A DNA stretch of 64,000 bases from JAWWPY01 sp033854735. Lineage in GTDB: Bacteria; Actinomycetota; Actinomycetes; Streptosporangiales; Streptosporangiaceae. Of the stretch, positions 1 to 8,912 are shown piece after piece (position 1 is the first letter of the stretch; each line of letters starts with the position of its first letter). The notes beneath the pieces were generated by a model that was not told the DNA's origin, made no database searches, and was given only the letters and a program-made list of their open reading frames with translations. The stretch covers positions 1 through 64,000 of the forward strand of contig JAWWPY010000257.1 of the NCBI GenBank assembly GCA_033854735.1, read 5' to 3'. Made by a program: the position numbers and the translations under genes.

Positions 1-613
1 CACCCGCGCCGAGCGGAGCCAGCCAGTGCCCGACGATCTGCGAGGCGAATGCGCCATGGGCGTACGGGAAGACGCCGGTATCGATCTGCGCGCCGCGGTA
101 GACCAGCAGGGTCGCGACCACGAGGAAGATCCCCAGCAGGACGAGCCATGCGGCCCCGGTGTGTGAGCCAGCGAAGCGGGACTTGCGGCCCTCCCGCTTC
201 GGGTCGTTGCGGAGCCTGATGACGGCGAACGTGATGATGCCGGCCAGCACGGCGACCGCGAACAGGTCCTCCAGGAAGCCGATCGCGGCCCAGTGGCCGA
301 TCCCCGGGATGGCGAAGGTGCGGCTGAAAAGGTCACCGTACGCCTCGATGATGGTCAGGATGAGGACGATGAATCCCCAGAACGTCAGGGCATGGGCGGC
401 GCCCGGCACCGACCACTGGAGCAGCTTGCGCTGGCCGATCACCTCGGTCGCCTGGGTGCCGACGTCCCGGGCCGGGTGCTCGCGCACCGCCTCGATCCGC
501 TCCGGGGCAGGCTGGCCGCTGCGTCCCAGCCGGTAAAGCCACCACATCCGCCGGCCAGCGAGCGCGGCCGCGACAGCGGTCAGGGCGAGTCCGACGATGA
601 TACGCAGGGCCAC
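1..613 (-). CDS. Membrane Fe-S oxidoreductase (CCG-domain family), N-terminal part only
   Basis: The gene starts at GTG 613-611; an AGGAGG box at 619-624, 5 nt upstream, decides this start. The frame stays open for 204 codons to the window edge, so the C-terminal part is missing. The visible part begins VALRIIVGLALTAV and has four hydrophobic segments at about residues 4-20, 72-91, 114-133 and 153-171. This is the layout of the nitrate-reductase-gamma-like membrane domain in front of heterodisulfide-reductase-type Fe-S and CCG domains. An iron-sulfur-binding reductase of this type lies close to dnaK in mycobacteria, which supports the call. The cofactor domains lie outside the window, so the electron donor and acceptor cannot be judged. 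It is divergent from dnaK. Confidence 0.72.
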   Translation of the reverse strand, partial: MALRIIVGLALTAVAAALAGRRMWWLYRLGRSGQPAPERIEAVREHPARDVGTQATEVIGQRKLLQWSVPGAAHALTFWGFIVLILTIIEAYGDLFSRTFAIPGIGHWAAIGFLEDLFAVAVLAGIITFAVIRLRNDPKREGRKSRFAGSHTGAAWLVLLGIFLVVATLLVYRGAQIDTGVFPYAHGAFASQIVGHWLAPLGAG

Positions 614-667
614 GAAGACCTCCTGGTCCGGCACCGGCAGGAATGATCCGGCCCCATGGTTTTGCTA

Positions 668-714
668 GCACCGTGGTTGGCTGGCACCGTGGTTGGCTGG
701 CACCGGGCCGGCTG
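668..714. repeat. 16-bp tandem repeat upstream of the Fe-S reductase gene
   Basis: The unit GCACCGTGGTTGGCTG occurs at 668-683 and 684-699, with a degenerate third copy at 700-714. It lies in the 330-base non-coding stretch between the reductase start (613) and dnaK (944). Apart from this repeat and the two HAIR sites I see no gene there. Its role is unknown; replication slippage is enough to explain it. Confidence 0.8.
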
Positions 715-840
715 CCAGCGTACGCTGCACACCCGTTGCCTATTGATCACGCGGTGCCTCAGCGCGGCAATTCCGGCATCTTACCCGCCAGTAACAAGGC
801 GGCGCCAGCGCGCGGCGGGAATGATCAGGCGCGCATATAA

Positions 841-861
841 GTTGAGCACAGTAGACTCAAC
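841..861 (+). promoter_or_regulatory. HAIR operator 1 for HspR, upstream of dnaK
   Basis: The sequence is GTTGAGC-N7-ACTCAAC against the known HAIR consensus CTTGAGT-N7-ACTCAAG. Only the outer bases and one inner base differ, and the 7-bp spacer is exact. HspR represses the dnaK operon from such sites in Streptomyces and Mycobacterium. A TATAAG-like element at 836-841 abuts it, but I could not define a convincing -35/-10 pair. Confidence 0.85.
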
Positions 862-891
862 TATTTGCCAACGGCGACAGGCGCTGGCAAA

Positions 892-912
892 CTTGCGTCG
901 GCAACACTCAAC
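892..912 (+). promoter_or_regulatory. HAIR operator 2 for HspR, upstream of dnaK
   Basis: The sequence is CTTGCGT-N7-ACTCAAC, a second HAIR-like inverted repeat 51 bp downstream of the first (start to start) and 31 bp before the dnaK start codon. Paired HAIR sites ahead of dnaK are known in actinomycetes. hspR is the fourth gene of this operon, so negative autoregulation with DnaK as co-repressor is the expected circuit. Confidence 0.8.
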
Positions 913-943
913 TCTGGACCACGATCAACCATAGGGACTACAC

Positions 944-2806
944 ATGGCACGTGCGGTAGGAATCGACCTCGGGACGACCAACTCTGTCGTCGCAGTTCTC
1001 GAAGGCGGCGAGCCGGCGGTCATCGCCAACGCGGAGGGGTCGCGGACCACGCCGTCCGTCGTCGCCTTCGCCAAGAACGGTGAAGTACTTGTCGGCGAGG
1101 TCGCCAAGCGGCAGGCCGTGACCAACGTCGACCGCACGATCCGGTCGGTCAAGCGCCAAATGGGCACCGACTGGACCGTCAAGATCGACAACAAGAAGTT
1201 TACCGCCCAGCAGATCAGCGCGTTCATCCTGCAGAAGCTGAAGAGGGACGCCGAGTCCTACCTGGGCGAGACGATCACCGACGCGGTGATCACCGTCCCC
1301 GCCTACTTCAGCGACGCCCAGCGGCAGGCCACCAAGGAGGCCGGGACGATCGCTGGGCTGAACGTGCTCCGGATCATCAACGAACCCACGTCAGCGGCTC
1401 TGGCGTACCACCTGGACAAGGAGGGCGAGGCCACCATCCTCGTCTTCGACCTGGGCGGCGGCACCTTCGACGTGTCACTCCTCGAGGTCGGCGAGGGCGT
1501 CGTTGAGGTGAAGGCCACCAGCGGTGACAACCACCTCGGTGGTGACGACTGGGACCAGTGCATTGTGGACTGGCTGGTCAAGGAGTTCAAGAACAACTAC
1601 GGCACCGACCTGTCCAAGGACAAGATGGCGCTGCAGCGGCTCCGGGAGTCGGCCGAGAAGGCCAAGATCGAGCTGTCCGGCTCGGCCGAGACGCAGATCA
1701 ACCTGCCCTACATCACCCACTCGGAGCAGGGCCCGCTGCACCTGGACACCAAGCTCACCCGGGCTGAGTTCCAGCGGATGACGTCGGCCCTGCTGGACCG
1801 CTGCAAGGCGCCGTTCAAGCAGGTGATCAAGGACGCCGGTGTGAAGCTGGGCGACATCCAGCACGTCGTCCTCGTGGGTGGTTCCACCCGGATGCCGGCC
1901 GTGGTCGAGCTGGTCAAGGATCTGACTGGCGGCAAGGACCCGAACAAGGGCGTCAACCCGGACGAGGTCGTCGCCGTCGGCGCGTGCCTGCAGGCTGGCG
2001 TGCTCAAGGGTGAGGTCAAGGACGTCCTGCTGCTGGACGTGACGCCGCTCTCGCTCGGCATCGAGACCAAGGGCGGGATCTTCACCAAGCTCATCGAGCG
2101 CAACACCACGATCCCGACCAAGCGGTCGGAGATCTTCACGACCGCGGATGACAACCAGCCCTCGGTGCAGATCCAGGTGTTCCAGGGTGAGCGGGAGATC
2201 GCCGCGTACAACAAGAAGCTTGGCATGTTCGAGCTGGCTGGCATCGCGCCGGCGCCGCGCGGAATCCCCCAGGTCGAGGTGGCCTTCGACATCGACGCCA
2301 ACGGAATCGTGAACGTCTCGGCCAAGGACCTCGGCACCGGCAAGGAGCAGCGGGTCACCATCTCCGGCGGTTCGGCGCTGGGCAAGGACGACATCGAGCG
2401 GATGATGGCCGACGCGGAGAAGTACGCCGAGGAGGACGCCAGGCGCCGCGAGGAGGCAGAGGTCCGCAACCGCGCCGACAGCCTCGCCTACACCACAGAG
2501 AAGTTCCTCGCCGAGAACTCCGACAAGGTTCCCGACGACATCAAGTCTGAGGTGGAAGCCGCGATCACCGACCTGAAGAAGGCGCTCGAGGGCACCGACA
2601 CCGACGCGATCAAGGAGGCCAGCGAGAAGGCGGCCCAGGTGAGCCAGAAGATGGGCACCGCCATCTACGCCCAGGCCCAGGCCAGCGCCTCGGAGGGCGA
2701 GGCTGCGAGCGAAGCGGCTGCGGACTCCTCAGACGACGACGAGGTTGTCGAGGCCGAGATCGTGGACGAGGACAAGCCCCGTAACGCAGAAGGTGGCGCC
2801 GCCTGA
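944..2806 (+). CDS. dnaK: Chaperone protein DnaK (Hsp70)
   Basis: A 620-residue Hsp70, the usual length. It starts MARAVGIDLGTTNSVV, carrying the first ATPase phosphate-binding motif. Further ATPase signatures are VFDLGGGTFDVS (about residue 168) and VVLVGGSTRMP (about 308). The substrate-binding domain follows (LLLDVTPLSLGIET), then the helical lid and an acidic, alanine-rich tail. It refolds and holds unfolded proteins in the cytoplasm with DnaJ and GrpE. In actinomycetes DnaK also serves as co-repressor for HspR. The ATG at 944 is preceded by an AGGGA element. The stop codon overlaps the grpE start in TGATG, so the two are translationally coupled. Two HAIR sites lie upstream. Confidence 0.99.
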   Translation: MARAVGIDLGTTNSVVAVLEGGEPAVIANAEGSRTTPSVVAFAKNGEVLVGEVAKRQAVTNVDRTIRSVKRQMGTDWTVKIDNKKFTAQQISAFILQKLKRDAESYLGETITDAVITVPAYFSDAQRQATKEAGTIAGLNVLRIINEPTSAALAYHLDKEGEATILVFDLGGGTFDVSLLEVGEGVVEVKATSGDNHLGGDDWDQCIVDWLVKEFKNNYGTDLSKDKMALQRLRESAEKAKIELSGSAETQINLPYITHSEQGPLHLDTKLTRAEFQRMTSALLDRCKAPFKQVIKDAGVKLGDIQHVVLVGGSTRMPAVVELVKDLTGGKDPNKGVNPDEVVAVGACLQAGVLKGEVKDVLLLDVTPLSLGIETKGGIFTKLIERNTTIPTKRSEIFTTADDNQPSVQIQVFQGEREIAAYNKKLGMFELAGIAPAPRGIPQVEVAFDIDANGIVNVSAKDLGTGKEQRVTISGGSALGKDDIERMMADAEKYAEEDARRREEAEVRNRADSLAYTTEKFLAENSDKVPDDIKSEVEAAITDLKKALEGTDTDAIKEASEKAAQVSQKMGTAIYAQAQASASEGEAASEAAADSSDDDEVVEAEIVDEDKPRNAEGGAA

Positions 2807-3759
2807 TGAATTCACCGGAGGAGCCCAGCGAAGGACCGGTGATTCGAGACCTCAGGCGCATAGATCCGGCGACTGGGCAGGTCAGGAATCCCGGCCAGGC
2901 AAGCCAGGCGCAGCCAGGCGCAGGAAATCGCGGGCCAGTCAAAGCACGGCCAGGCCGGCACGCGGCCTCCAAGCCGGGCGGGGCACCGCCACCGCCGGCT
3001 CAGGGCGGCGGTAACGCGCCGGCCCCGGGACCCGCGGCGCGGGTCCCGGGGCCCCCGGGCTCCGCGGTACCCGGCTCCGGGACGGCTGGCTCCGCGTCCC
3101 GGGGCCCAGGGGCACCAGGTCCCGGAGGGCCGGACAGGCCCGCTCAGGACAGGCCCGGCCAGGACAGGCCCGGCCAGGACAGGCCCGCCCCTGACCGGGC
3201 GGCCACGGGCGGCCCCGGCGGCGGGGGCGATCCTGGCGTAGCGGAGCGGCTCGCTGAGCGCACTGCTGACCTGCAGCGCGTCCAGGCGGAATACGCGAAC
3301 TACCGCAAGCGGGTCGAGCGGGACCGGGTAGCGGTGCGCGAGCAGGCACTCGCCAACGTGCTCAGCGGGCTGGTGCCGATCCTCGACGACATCGGCCGGG
3401 CCCGGGAACACGGCGAGCTGACCGGCGGGTTCAAGTCGGTAGCGGAGTCTCTGGAAGCGACCACGGCCAAGCTTGGCCTGGAGACCTTCGGGGACCCCGG
3501 CGAGCCCTTCGACCCCCGAGTGCACGAGGCACTCATGCACTCATATTCCGCAGGAGTCACCGAGCCAACCTGCGTCCAGATCCTGCAGCCCGGCTACCGG
3601 GTGGGCGACCGGATCCTCCGGCCGGCCAGGGTCGCGGTCGCGGAACCCGATGACGACGGGAACGGCCCGGACCGCTCGGCTGGAGCCGGGCCCGCCGCGC
3701 GAGGCGGGCCCAGGCCCGGGCCGCCCGGATCGCGGAGGACTACATCAGGAAACGAATGA
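2806..3759 (+). CDS. grpE: Nucleotide exchange factor GrpE with long disordered ends
   Basis: 317 residues, considerably longer than a typical GrpE. It begins with the actinobacterial segment VIRDLRRIDPATGQ, followed by about 110 residues of Pro/Gly/Ala/Arg low complexity. This includes a 15-bp in-frame tandem repeat at 3133-3192 encoding degenerate copies of a five-residue DRPGQ unit. The conserved core runs from about residue 144 (VAERLAERTADLQRVQAEY), with a long helix and a beta domain containing FDPRVHEALM and GYRVGDRILRPARV. The C-terminus is again Pro/Gly-rich. GrpE releases ADP from DnaK. It overlaps dnaK by 1 base and precedes dnaJ by 16 bases. The disordered ends look like repeat expansion rather than added domains. 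Confidence 0.97.
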   Translation: MNSPEEPSEGPVIRDLRRIDPATGQVRNPGQASQAQPGAGNRGPVKARPGRHAASKPGGAPPPPAQGGGNAPAPGPAARVPGPPGSAVPGSGTAGSASRGPGAPGPGGPDRPAQDRPGQDRPGQDRPAPDRAATGGPGGGGDPGVAERLAERTADLQRVQAEYANYRKRVERDRVAVREQALANVLSGLVPILDDIGRAREHGELTGGFKSVAESLEATTAKLGLETFGDPGEPFDPRVHEALMHSYSAGVTEPTCVQILQPGYRVGDRILRPARVAVAEPDDDGNGPDRSAGAGPAARGGPRPGPPGSRRTTSGNE

Positions 3760-3775
3760 CGCCCAGGAGATGCCA

Positions 3776-4948
3776 GTGAGTACCAAGGACTTCCTCGAGA
3801 AGGACTATTACAAGGTCCTGGGCGTCTCCAAGACCGCGACCCCCGACGAGATCAAGAAGGCGTACCGCAAGCTCGCGCGTAAGTACCACCCGGACGCCAA
3901 CAAGGGCAACGCGTCGTCGGAGGAGCGCTTCAAGGAGATCTCCGAGGCACACTCCGTGCTGTCCGACGAGAAGCGGCGCAAGGAGTATGACGAGGCCCGT
4001 TCCCTCTTCGGCGGCGGGCTCCGCTCACCTGGCGCCGGGGGCGCCCAAGGCGGGTTCGGCGGCTTCGACCTCGGCGACCTGTTCGGCGGATCGGGAACCG
4101 GAACGAACACCGGCACCGGTGGCCGGCTTGGCGACCTGCTCGGCGGGGTGTTCGGTGCCCAGCGCCCCACCGCGCAGACCAGGCCGCGGCGCGGTGCCGA
4201 TGTGGAGACCGAGACGTCCCTGACGTTCAGTGACGCCATCGATGGCGTCACCGTCTCGCTGCGGCTGGCCGGCGAAGGCCCGTGCCCGACCTGTAAGGGC
4301 ACCGGCGCCAAGGCCGGGACCGTACCGCGGGTCTGCCCGAACTGCCAGGGCACCGGCCAGGAGAGCAAGAACCTGGGCAGCTTCGCGTTCTCCGAGCCGT
4401 GCCACGAGTGCCGCGGCCGCGGCCTGGTGGTCGACGACCCATGCCCGGTGTGCTCGGGCAGCGGGCGGGCCATGAGCACCCGGACGATCCAGGCCCGGAT
4501 TCCGGCCGGCGTCGCCGACGGCCAGCGGATCAAGCTCAAGGGCAAGGGCGTGCCCGGCGAGCGGGGCGGGCCGGCCGGGGACCTCTATGTGCGGGTGCAC
4601 GTCACCCCGCATCCGGTGTTCGGCAGGTCAGGGTACAACCTGACCGTCAACGTGCCGGTCACCTTCCCGGAGGCGACCCTCGGCGCGGAGGTCAAGGTAC
4701 CCGCGCACCGGGGAGCGCCGGTCAGCGTGCGCATCCCGGCCGGCACGCCGAACGGCCGCACCTTCCGGGTCCGCGGCAAGGGCGTACGGCGCACCGACGG
4801 AACCAACGGGGACCTGCTGGTCACCGTTCAGGTGCAGGTGCCGCAGCATCTCAACATGAAGGCCCGGGAGGCGCTGGAGTCCTTCCGGGAGGCCACCGCG
4901 GCCGAGGACCCACGGGACGACCTGCTGCAGAAGGCCAAGAGCGCGTGA
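3776..4948 (+). CDS. dnaJ: Chaperone protein DnaJ (type I Hsp40)
   Basis: 390 residues from GTG 3776. I prefer this to the ATG at 3770 because AGGAGA at 3765-3770 then has a proper 5-nt spacer, and the resulting start STKDFLEKDYYKVLGV is the standard actinobacterial one. The J-domain carries the HPD motif at residues 38-40. A Gly/Phe-rich segment with GTGTNTGTGG follows. Then come four complete zinc-binding repeats (CPTCKGTG, CPNCQGTG, CHECRGRG, CPVCSGSG) and the C-terminal substrate-binding domains. It stimulates DnaK ATPase and delivers substrates. It is the third gene of the HspR-regulated operon. Confidence 0.98.
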   Translation: MSTKDFLEKDYYKVLGVSKTATPDEIKKAYRKLARKYHPDANKGNASSEERFKEISEAHSVLSDEKRRKEYDEARSLFGGGLRSPGAGGAQGGFGGFDLGDLFGGSGTGTNTGTGGRLGDLLGGVFGAQRPTAQTRPRRGADVETETSLTFSDAIDGVTVSLRLAGEGPCPTCKGTGAKAGTVPRVCPNCQGTGQESKNLGSFAFSEPCHECRGRGLVVDDPCPVCSGSGRAMSTRTIQARIPAGVADGQRIKLKGKGVPGERGGPAGDLYVRVHVTPHPVFGRSGYNLTVNVPVTFPEATLGAEVKVPAHRGAPVSVRIPAGTPNGRTFRVRGKGVRRTDGTNGDLLVTVQVQVPQHLNMKAREALESFREATAAEDPRDDLLQKAKSA

Positions 4949-4997
4949 CCCGACATGGCCGAAGACCGAGGCGAGAGCGGGTGGGGAGGCTGACGAC

Positions 4998-5501
4998 ATG
5001 AGCAGTCCATTCGAGCTGTCCGACGACACGCCGGTGTACGCCATCTCGGTAGCCGCCCAGCTCGCGGGGCTGCACCCGCAGACCCTGCGCGCCTACGACC
5101 GGCTCGGCCTGGTCTCCCCGGGCCGGGCCACCGGCCGGGGGAGACGGTACTCGCTGCGCGACATCCTGGTTCTGCGCGAGGTCCAGCGGCTCTCCCAGGA
5201 GGACGGCGTCAACCTCTCCGGGATCAAGCGGATCCTGGAACTTGAGCATGAGCTCGCCGCGGCCCGCGCGCGGCTCGCCGAGATACGCGCGGAGCGGGCC
5301 CAGCTCCGGATGGAACTCGAATCAACCCGTTCGGTGGCGGCCCGGCTGGCGGGCCTGCTGCGCAGCCGCGGCGGCAGCGCCCAGCTGGTCCCGGTCCGCG
5401 ACCGAGGCGTTGTCGGCCGGCCACCCGGCCCCGGCCCGGAATCAGAGCCGTCCGGCCCGGCCCGCCGCGCGCTGCCCGCCGCGTCCCCCGAAACCAGATA
5501 A
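4998..5501 (+). CDS. hspR: MerR-family heat shock repressor HspR
   Basis: 167 residues. The N-terminal MerR-type winged helix (YAISVAAQLAGLHPQTLRAY, then GRGRRYSLRDI) spans about residues 13-85 and is followed by a helical segment. The Pro/Arg-rich tail after about residue 130 looks disordered. HspR binds HAIR inverted repeats with DnaK as co-repressor. Two HAIR-like sites lie upstream of dnaK in this window, which closes the feedback loop. It lies 49 bases after dnaJ and 45 before clpB, so all five heat shock genes probably form one transcription unit. I see no separate HAIR site in the short gap before clpB. Confidence 0.96.
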   Translation: MSSPFELSDDTPVYAISVAAQLAGLHPQTLRAYDRLGLVSPGRATGRGRRYSLRDILVLREVQRLSQEDGVNLSGIKRILELEHELAAARARLAEIRAERAQLRMELESTRSVAARLAGLLRSRGGSAQLVPVRDRGVVGRPPGPGPESEPSGPARRALPAASPETR

Positions 5502-5546
5502 GCAACGGACTAACCAGTCCCCCTCAGCGAGAACAGAAAGCAGCTC

Positions 5547-8180
5547 ATGGACGACAAACTCACCCACAAGAGCCAGGAGGCGCTGTCGGACGCCGTCCGG
5601 CGAGCGACCGCCGGGGGCAACCCGCACGTCGACCCGCTGCACCTGCTCGCCGCCCTCATCGAGCAGAGCGGAGGGACCGCGGCCCCGCTGCTGCGCGCGA
5701 TCGGGGTTGACCCGGCCACCGTGCTCAAGGGAGCCGAGGACCTGCTGGCCAGGATGCCCCAGGCGGCCGGCACCACGGTGAGCGCACCCGACATGTCCCG
5801 GCCCCTGCTGTCCGCCCTCGCGACGGCCGCGAAACGGGCCCGGGGGCTGGACGATGAGTATGTGTCCACCGAGCACCTGCTCGTCGGCCTCGCCGCGGAC
5901 GGCGGCCAGGCGGGCGCTCTGCTCCGCGCGGCGGGCGCCGGACCGGACGTGCTGCTCGACGCCTTCGAGAAGGTGCGTGGCCACGCCCGTGTCACCACCG
6001 AGGACCCGGAAGGCACCTACCAGGCGCTGGAAAAGTACGGGGTCGACCTGACCAAGCTGGCCCGGGACGGCGCGCTGGACCCGGTCATCGGCCGGGATGC
6101 GGAGATCCGGCGGGTGATCCAGGTCCTCTCCCGCCGCACCAAGAACAACCCGGTGCTGATCGGCGAGCCCGGGGTCGGTAAGACCGCGGTGGTCGAAGGA
6201 CTCGCCCAGCGGATCGTCGCCGGCGACGTGCCCGAATCACTGCGCGGCAAGCGGCTCGTTGCCCTGGACCTGGGCGCGATGGTCGCCGGGGCCAAGTACC
6301 GCGGTGAGTTCGAGGAGCGTCTCAAGGCCGTACTCAACGAGATCAAGGCCAGCGACGGCCAGGTCATCACGTTCATCGACGAGCTGCACACGGTGGTCGG
6401 CGCGGGCGCGGCGGAAGGGTCGATGGACGCGGGCAACATGCTCAAGCCGATGCTGGCCCGCGGCGAGCTGCGCATGGTCGGCGCGACCACGCTGGACGAG
6501 TACCGCAAGCGGATCGAGAAGGACGCCGCGCTGGAGCGCCGGTTCCAGCAGGTCTTCGTGGGCGAGCCGTCGGCCGAGGACACCATCGCCATCCTGCGCG
6601 GCCTGAAGGGCCGTTACGAGGCCCATCACAAGGTCCAGATCTCCGACGCCGCGCTGGTGGCGGCCGCTACCTTGTCCGACCGCTATATCACCGCCCGGTT
6701 CCTGCCGGACAAGGCGATCGACCTCATTGACGAGGCTGCGTCGCGGCTGCGCATGGAGATCGACTCCCGGCCGGTGGAAATCGACGAGCTGCAGCGGGCC
6801 GTGGACCGGATGAAGATGGAGGAGATGGCGCTGGCCAAGGAGGTGGACCCGGCGAGCCGGGAACGCCTGGAGCGGCTGCGCGCCGATCTCGCCGACCGCC
6901 AGGAGCAGCTGACCGCGCTCGTCGCCCGCTGGGAGCAGGAGAAGGCCAGCCTCAACCGGGTCGGCGATCTGAAGAAGCGGCTTGACGATCTCCAAGGGCA
7001 GGCCGAGCGGGCGCAGCGGGATGGCGATCTGGAGACCGCTTCAAGGATCTTGAACGGGGAGATCAAGGACGTGGAACGCGAACTCGCCGCGGCGTCCGAG
7101 TCGCCGGCGGATTCCGCGATCCCGGTGGGTGCGCCGATGGTCAAGGAGGAGGTCGGCCCGGACGACGTCGCCGACGTGGTGTCCTCCTGGACCGGCATTC
7201 CGGCTGGCCGCCTGCTCGAAGGCGAGACAGGCAAGCTGCTGCGGATGGAAGCGGAACTCGGCCAGCGGCTGGTCGGGCAGGCCAGGGCGGTGCAGGTCGT
7301 GTCGGATGCGGTCCGCAGAACACGCGCCGGCATCGCCGACCCAGACCGGCCCACCGGATCGTTCCTGTTCCTCGGGCCCACCGGAGTGGGCAAGACCGAA
7401 CTGGCCAAGGCGCTCGCCGAGTTCCTGTTCGACGACGAGCGCGCCATCATCCGCGTCGACATGAGCGAGTACAGCGAGAAGCACTCCGTGGCCCGGCTGG
7501 TCGGTGCACCGCCCGGGTATGTGGGATACGAGGAGGGCGGCCAGCTGACCGAGGCTGTCCGGCGCCGGCCCTATTGCGTCGTGCTCCTCGACGAGGTGGA
7601 AAAGGCCCATCCGGAGGTCTTCGACATCCTGCTCCAGGTCCTCGACGACGGCCGGCTCACCGACGGGCAGGGTCGCACGGTGGATTTCCGCAATACGATC
7701 CTGATCCTCACGTCCAACCTCGGCTCGCAGTACATCGCCGACCCGGGCCTCAGCGACCAGGCGAAGCGAGACGCTGTGATGAGCGTTGTGCAGGCCACCT
7801 TCAAGCCCGAGTTCCTGAACCGCCTCGATGACGTAGTCCTCTTCGATGCCCTGTCCACCGAGGAACTCTCCCAGATCGTCGACCTGCAGGTATCCCGGCT
7901 GAGCCGCAGGCTCGCCGCTCGCAGGCTCACGCTCCAGGTCACGCCGGCCGCGCGGGAGTGGCTGGCGGTCACGGGCTTCGACCCGATCTACGGGGCGCGC
8001 CCGCTGCGCCGGCTCATCCAGTCAGCTATCGGCGATCAGCTGGCCCGGGCGCTGCTGTCCGGCGACATCAGCGACGGCGACCAGGTCGTCGTGGACCTGG
8101 ACCCGATGTCCGACAAGCTGGCCGTCGGCGGCGGTCACCCTGTGTCCGCCGCGCCAGCCGGCTCAGGACGTAGCGCCTAA
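5547..8180 (+). CDS. clpB: ATP-dependent disaggregase ClpB
   Basis: 877 residues, the usual length. An N-terminal Clp repeat domain (residues about 1-150) is followed by AAA+ module 1 with Walker A GEPGVGKT at 206-213 and Walker B FIDELHTV. The coiled-coil M-domain covers about residues 410-535. AAA+ module 2 has Walker A GPTGVGKT at 610-617 and Walker B VLLDEVEKAH. It extracts polypeptides from aggregates together with DnaK/DnaJ/GrpE, whose genes are immediately upstream. No ClpP-binding loop is expected, in contrast to ClpC at 38.5-41.1 kb. The 3' end overlaps the convergent TPR gene by 18 bases. Confidence 0.98.
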   Translation: MDDKLTHKSQEALSDAVRRATAGGNPHVDPLHLLAALIEQSGGTAAPLLRAIGVDPATVLKGAEDLLARMPQAAGTTVSAPDMSRPLLSALATAAKRARGLDDEYVSTEHLLVGLAADGGQAGALLRAAGAGPDVLLDAFEKVRGHARVTTEDPEGTYQALEKYGVDLTKLARDGALDPVIGRDAEIRRVIQVLSRRTKNNPVLIGEPGVGKTAVVEGLAQRIVAGDVPESLRGKRLVALDLGAMVAGAKYRGEFEERLKAVLNEIKASDGQVITFIDELHTVVGAGAAEGSMDAGNMLKPMLARGELRMVGATTLDEYRKRIEKDAALERRFQQVFVGEPSAEDTIAILRGLKGRYEAHHKVQISDAALVAAATLSDRYITARFLPDKAIDLIDEAASRLRMEIDSRPVEIDELQRAVDRMKMEEMALAKEVDPASRERLERLRADLADRQEQLTALVARWEQEKASLNRVGDLKKRLDDLQGQAERAQRDGDLETASRILNGEIKDVERELAAASESPADSAIPVGAPMVKEEVGPDDVADVVSSWTGIPAGRLLEGETGKLLRMEAELGQRLVGQARAVQVVSDAVRRTRAGIADPDRPTGSFLFLGPTGVGKTELAKALAEFLFDDERAIIRVDMSEYSEKHSVARLVGAPPGYVGYEEGGQLTEAVRRRPYCVVLLDEVEKAHPEVFDILLQVLDDGRLTDGQGRTVDFRNTILILTSNLGSQYIADPGLSDQAKRDAVMSVVQATFKPEFLNRLDDVVLFDALSTEELSQIVDLQVSRLSRRLAARRLTLQVTPAAREWLAVTGFDPIYGARPLRRLIQSAIGDQLARALLSGDISDGDQVVVDLDPMSDKLAVGGGHPVSAAPAGSGRSA

Positions 8181-8900
8181 CCCGTCGAGCAGCAGATCGT
8201 AGCCGTCCTCGGGCAGGCCGAGATCATTGCGGACGCGGTACCGCAGGCGCAGCAGGAGCTGCAGCTCCTGCCGGTCAGCGTCGGACAGGGCCAGCACGCG
8301 TTTGGCCGCTGCCTCTGGCGTGACGCTGCCGGCATCGCCTGCGGATCTATCGCCCGCGGCGGCATCGCCGGAACCGGCCGCACGCCCGAGGCACATCTCG
8401 ACTCCGGCGGTGGCCCAGCGCAGCGCACCTGGCAGATCCGAGCGTTCCACCAGCAGTTCCGCGACCAGATCGCAGATCCGGGGGTTGCCTGGCTGTTCCG
8501 CCTCGAGCTGCCGGATCAGCGTGTCCGCCTCGGCCGGCCGCTCCATCAGGAACAGGGCGCGCGCCAAGGGCACCCGCGGATCAGTGAAGGCCGGCCCCCC
8601 GCCCACCTCCCCTTGCCCCTCCATTGCGATCGCGCGCCGGAATCCAGTCGCGGCCGCCACGGGGTCGTCGGCCAGCAGCCATTGCTCCCCTGCCCTGACA
8701 AATGCCTCTGACCGGGGAAAGTCATCGGTCTGCGTGCCGCTATCAGCCAACTCACTCATCTGCTGCGCCGCAGCCCGGTGATCGCCGCTCCACGCGGCAT
8801 CGAACTCTATCGCGTCGAACAAGTCACGGTTCAGTACCACCACACCGGGGAAATTACCCAGCCCGGCCCCGGTTTCAACGTCGCGAATGAACTCAGTCAC
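8163..8900 (-). CDS. Tetratricopeptide-like protein of unknown function
   Basis: 245 residues from GTG 8900; an internal ATG (MSELADSG, about residue 47) is a possible alternative because no clear ribosome site precedes 8900. The sequence is helical and Ala/Leu-rich. TPR-like blocks include a segment with WLLADDPVAAATGFRRAI, one with RVPLARALFLMERPAEADTL, and one with CDLVAELLVERSDLPGALRW. No catalytic motif is seen. It is 12 bases downstream of the NYN-domain gene on the same strand, so the two are probably co-transcribed. It is convergent with clpB. TPR proteins usually act as scaffolds; its partner is not evident. Confidence 0.7.
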   Translation of the reverse strand: MTEFIRDVETGAGLGNFPGVVVLNRDLFDAIEFDAAWSGDHRAAAQQMSELADSGTQTDDFPRSEAFVRAGEQWLLADDPVAAATGFRRAIAMEGQGEVGGGPAFTDPRVPLARALFLMERPAEADTLIRQLEAEQPGNPRICDLVAELLVERSDLPGALRWATAGVEMCLGRAAGSGDAAAGDRSAGDAGSVTPEAAAKRVLALSDADRQELQLLLRLRYRVRNDLGLPEDGYDLLLDGLGATS

Positions 8901-8912
8901 GGAGAAACCCAG

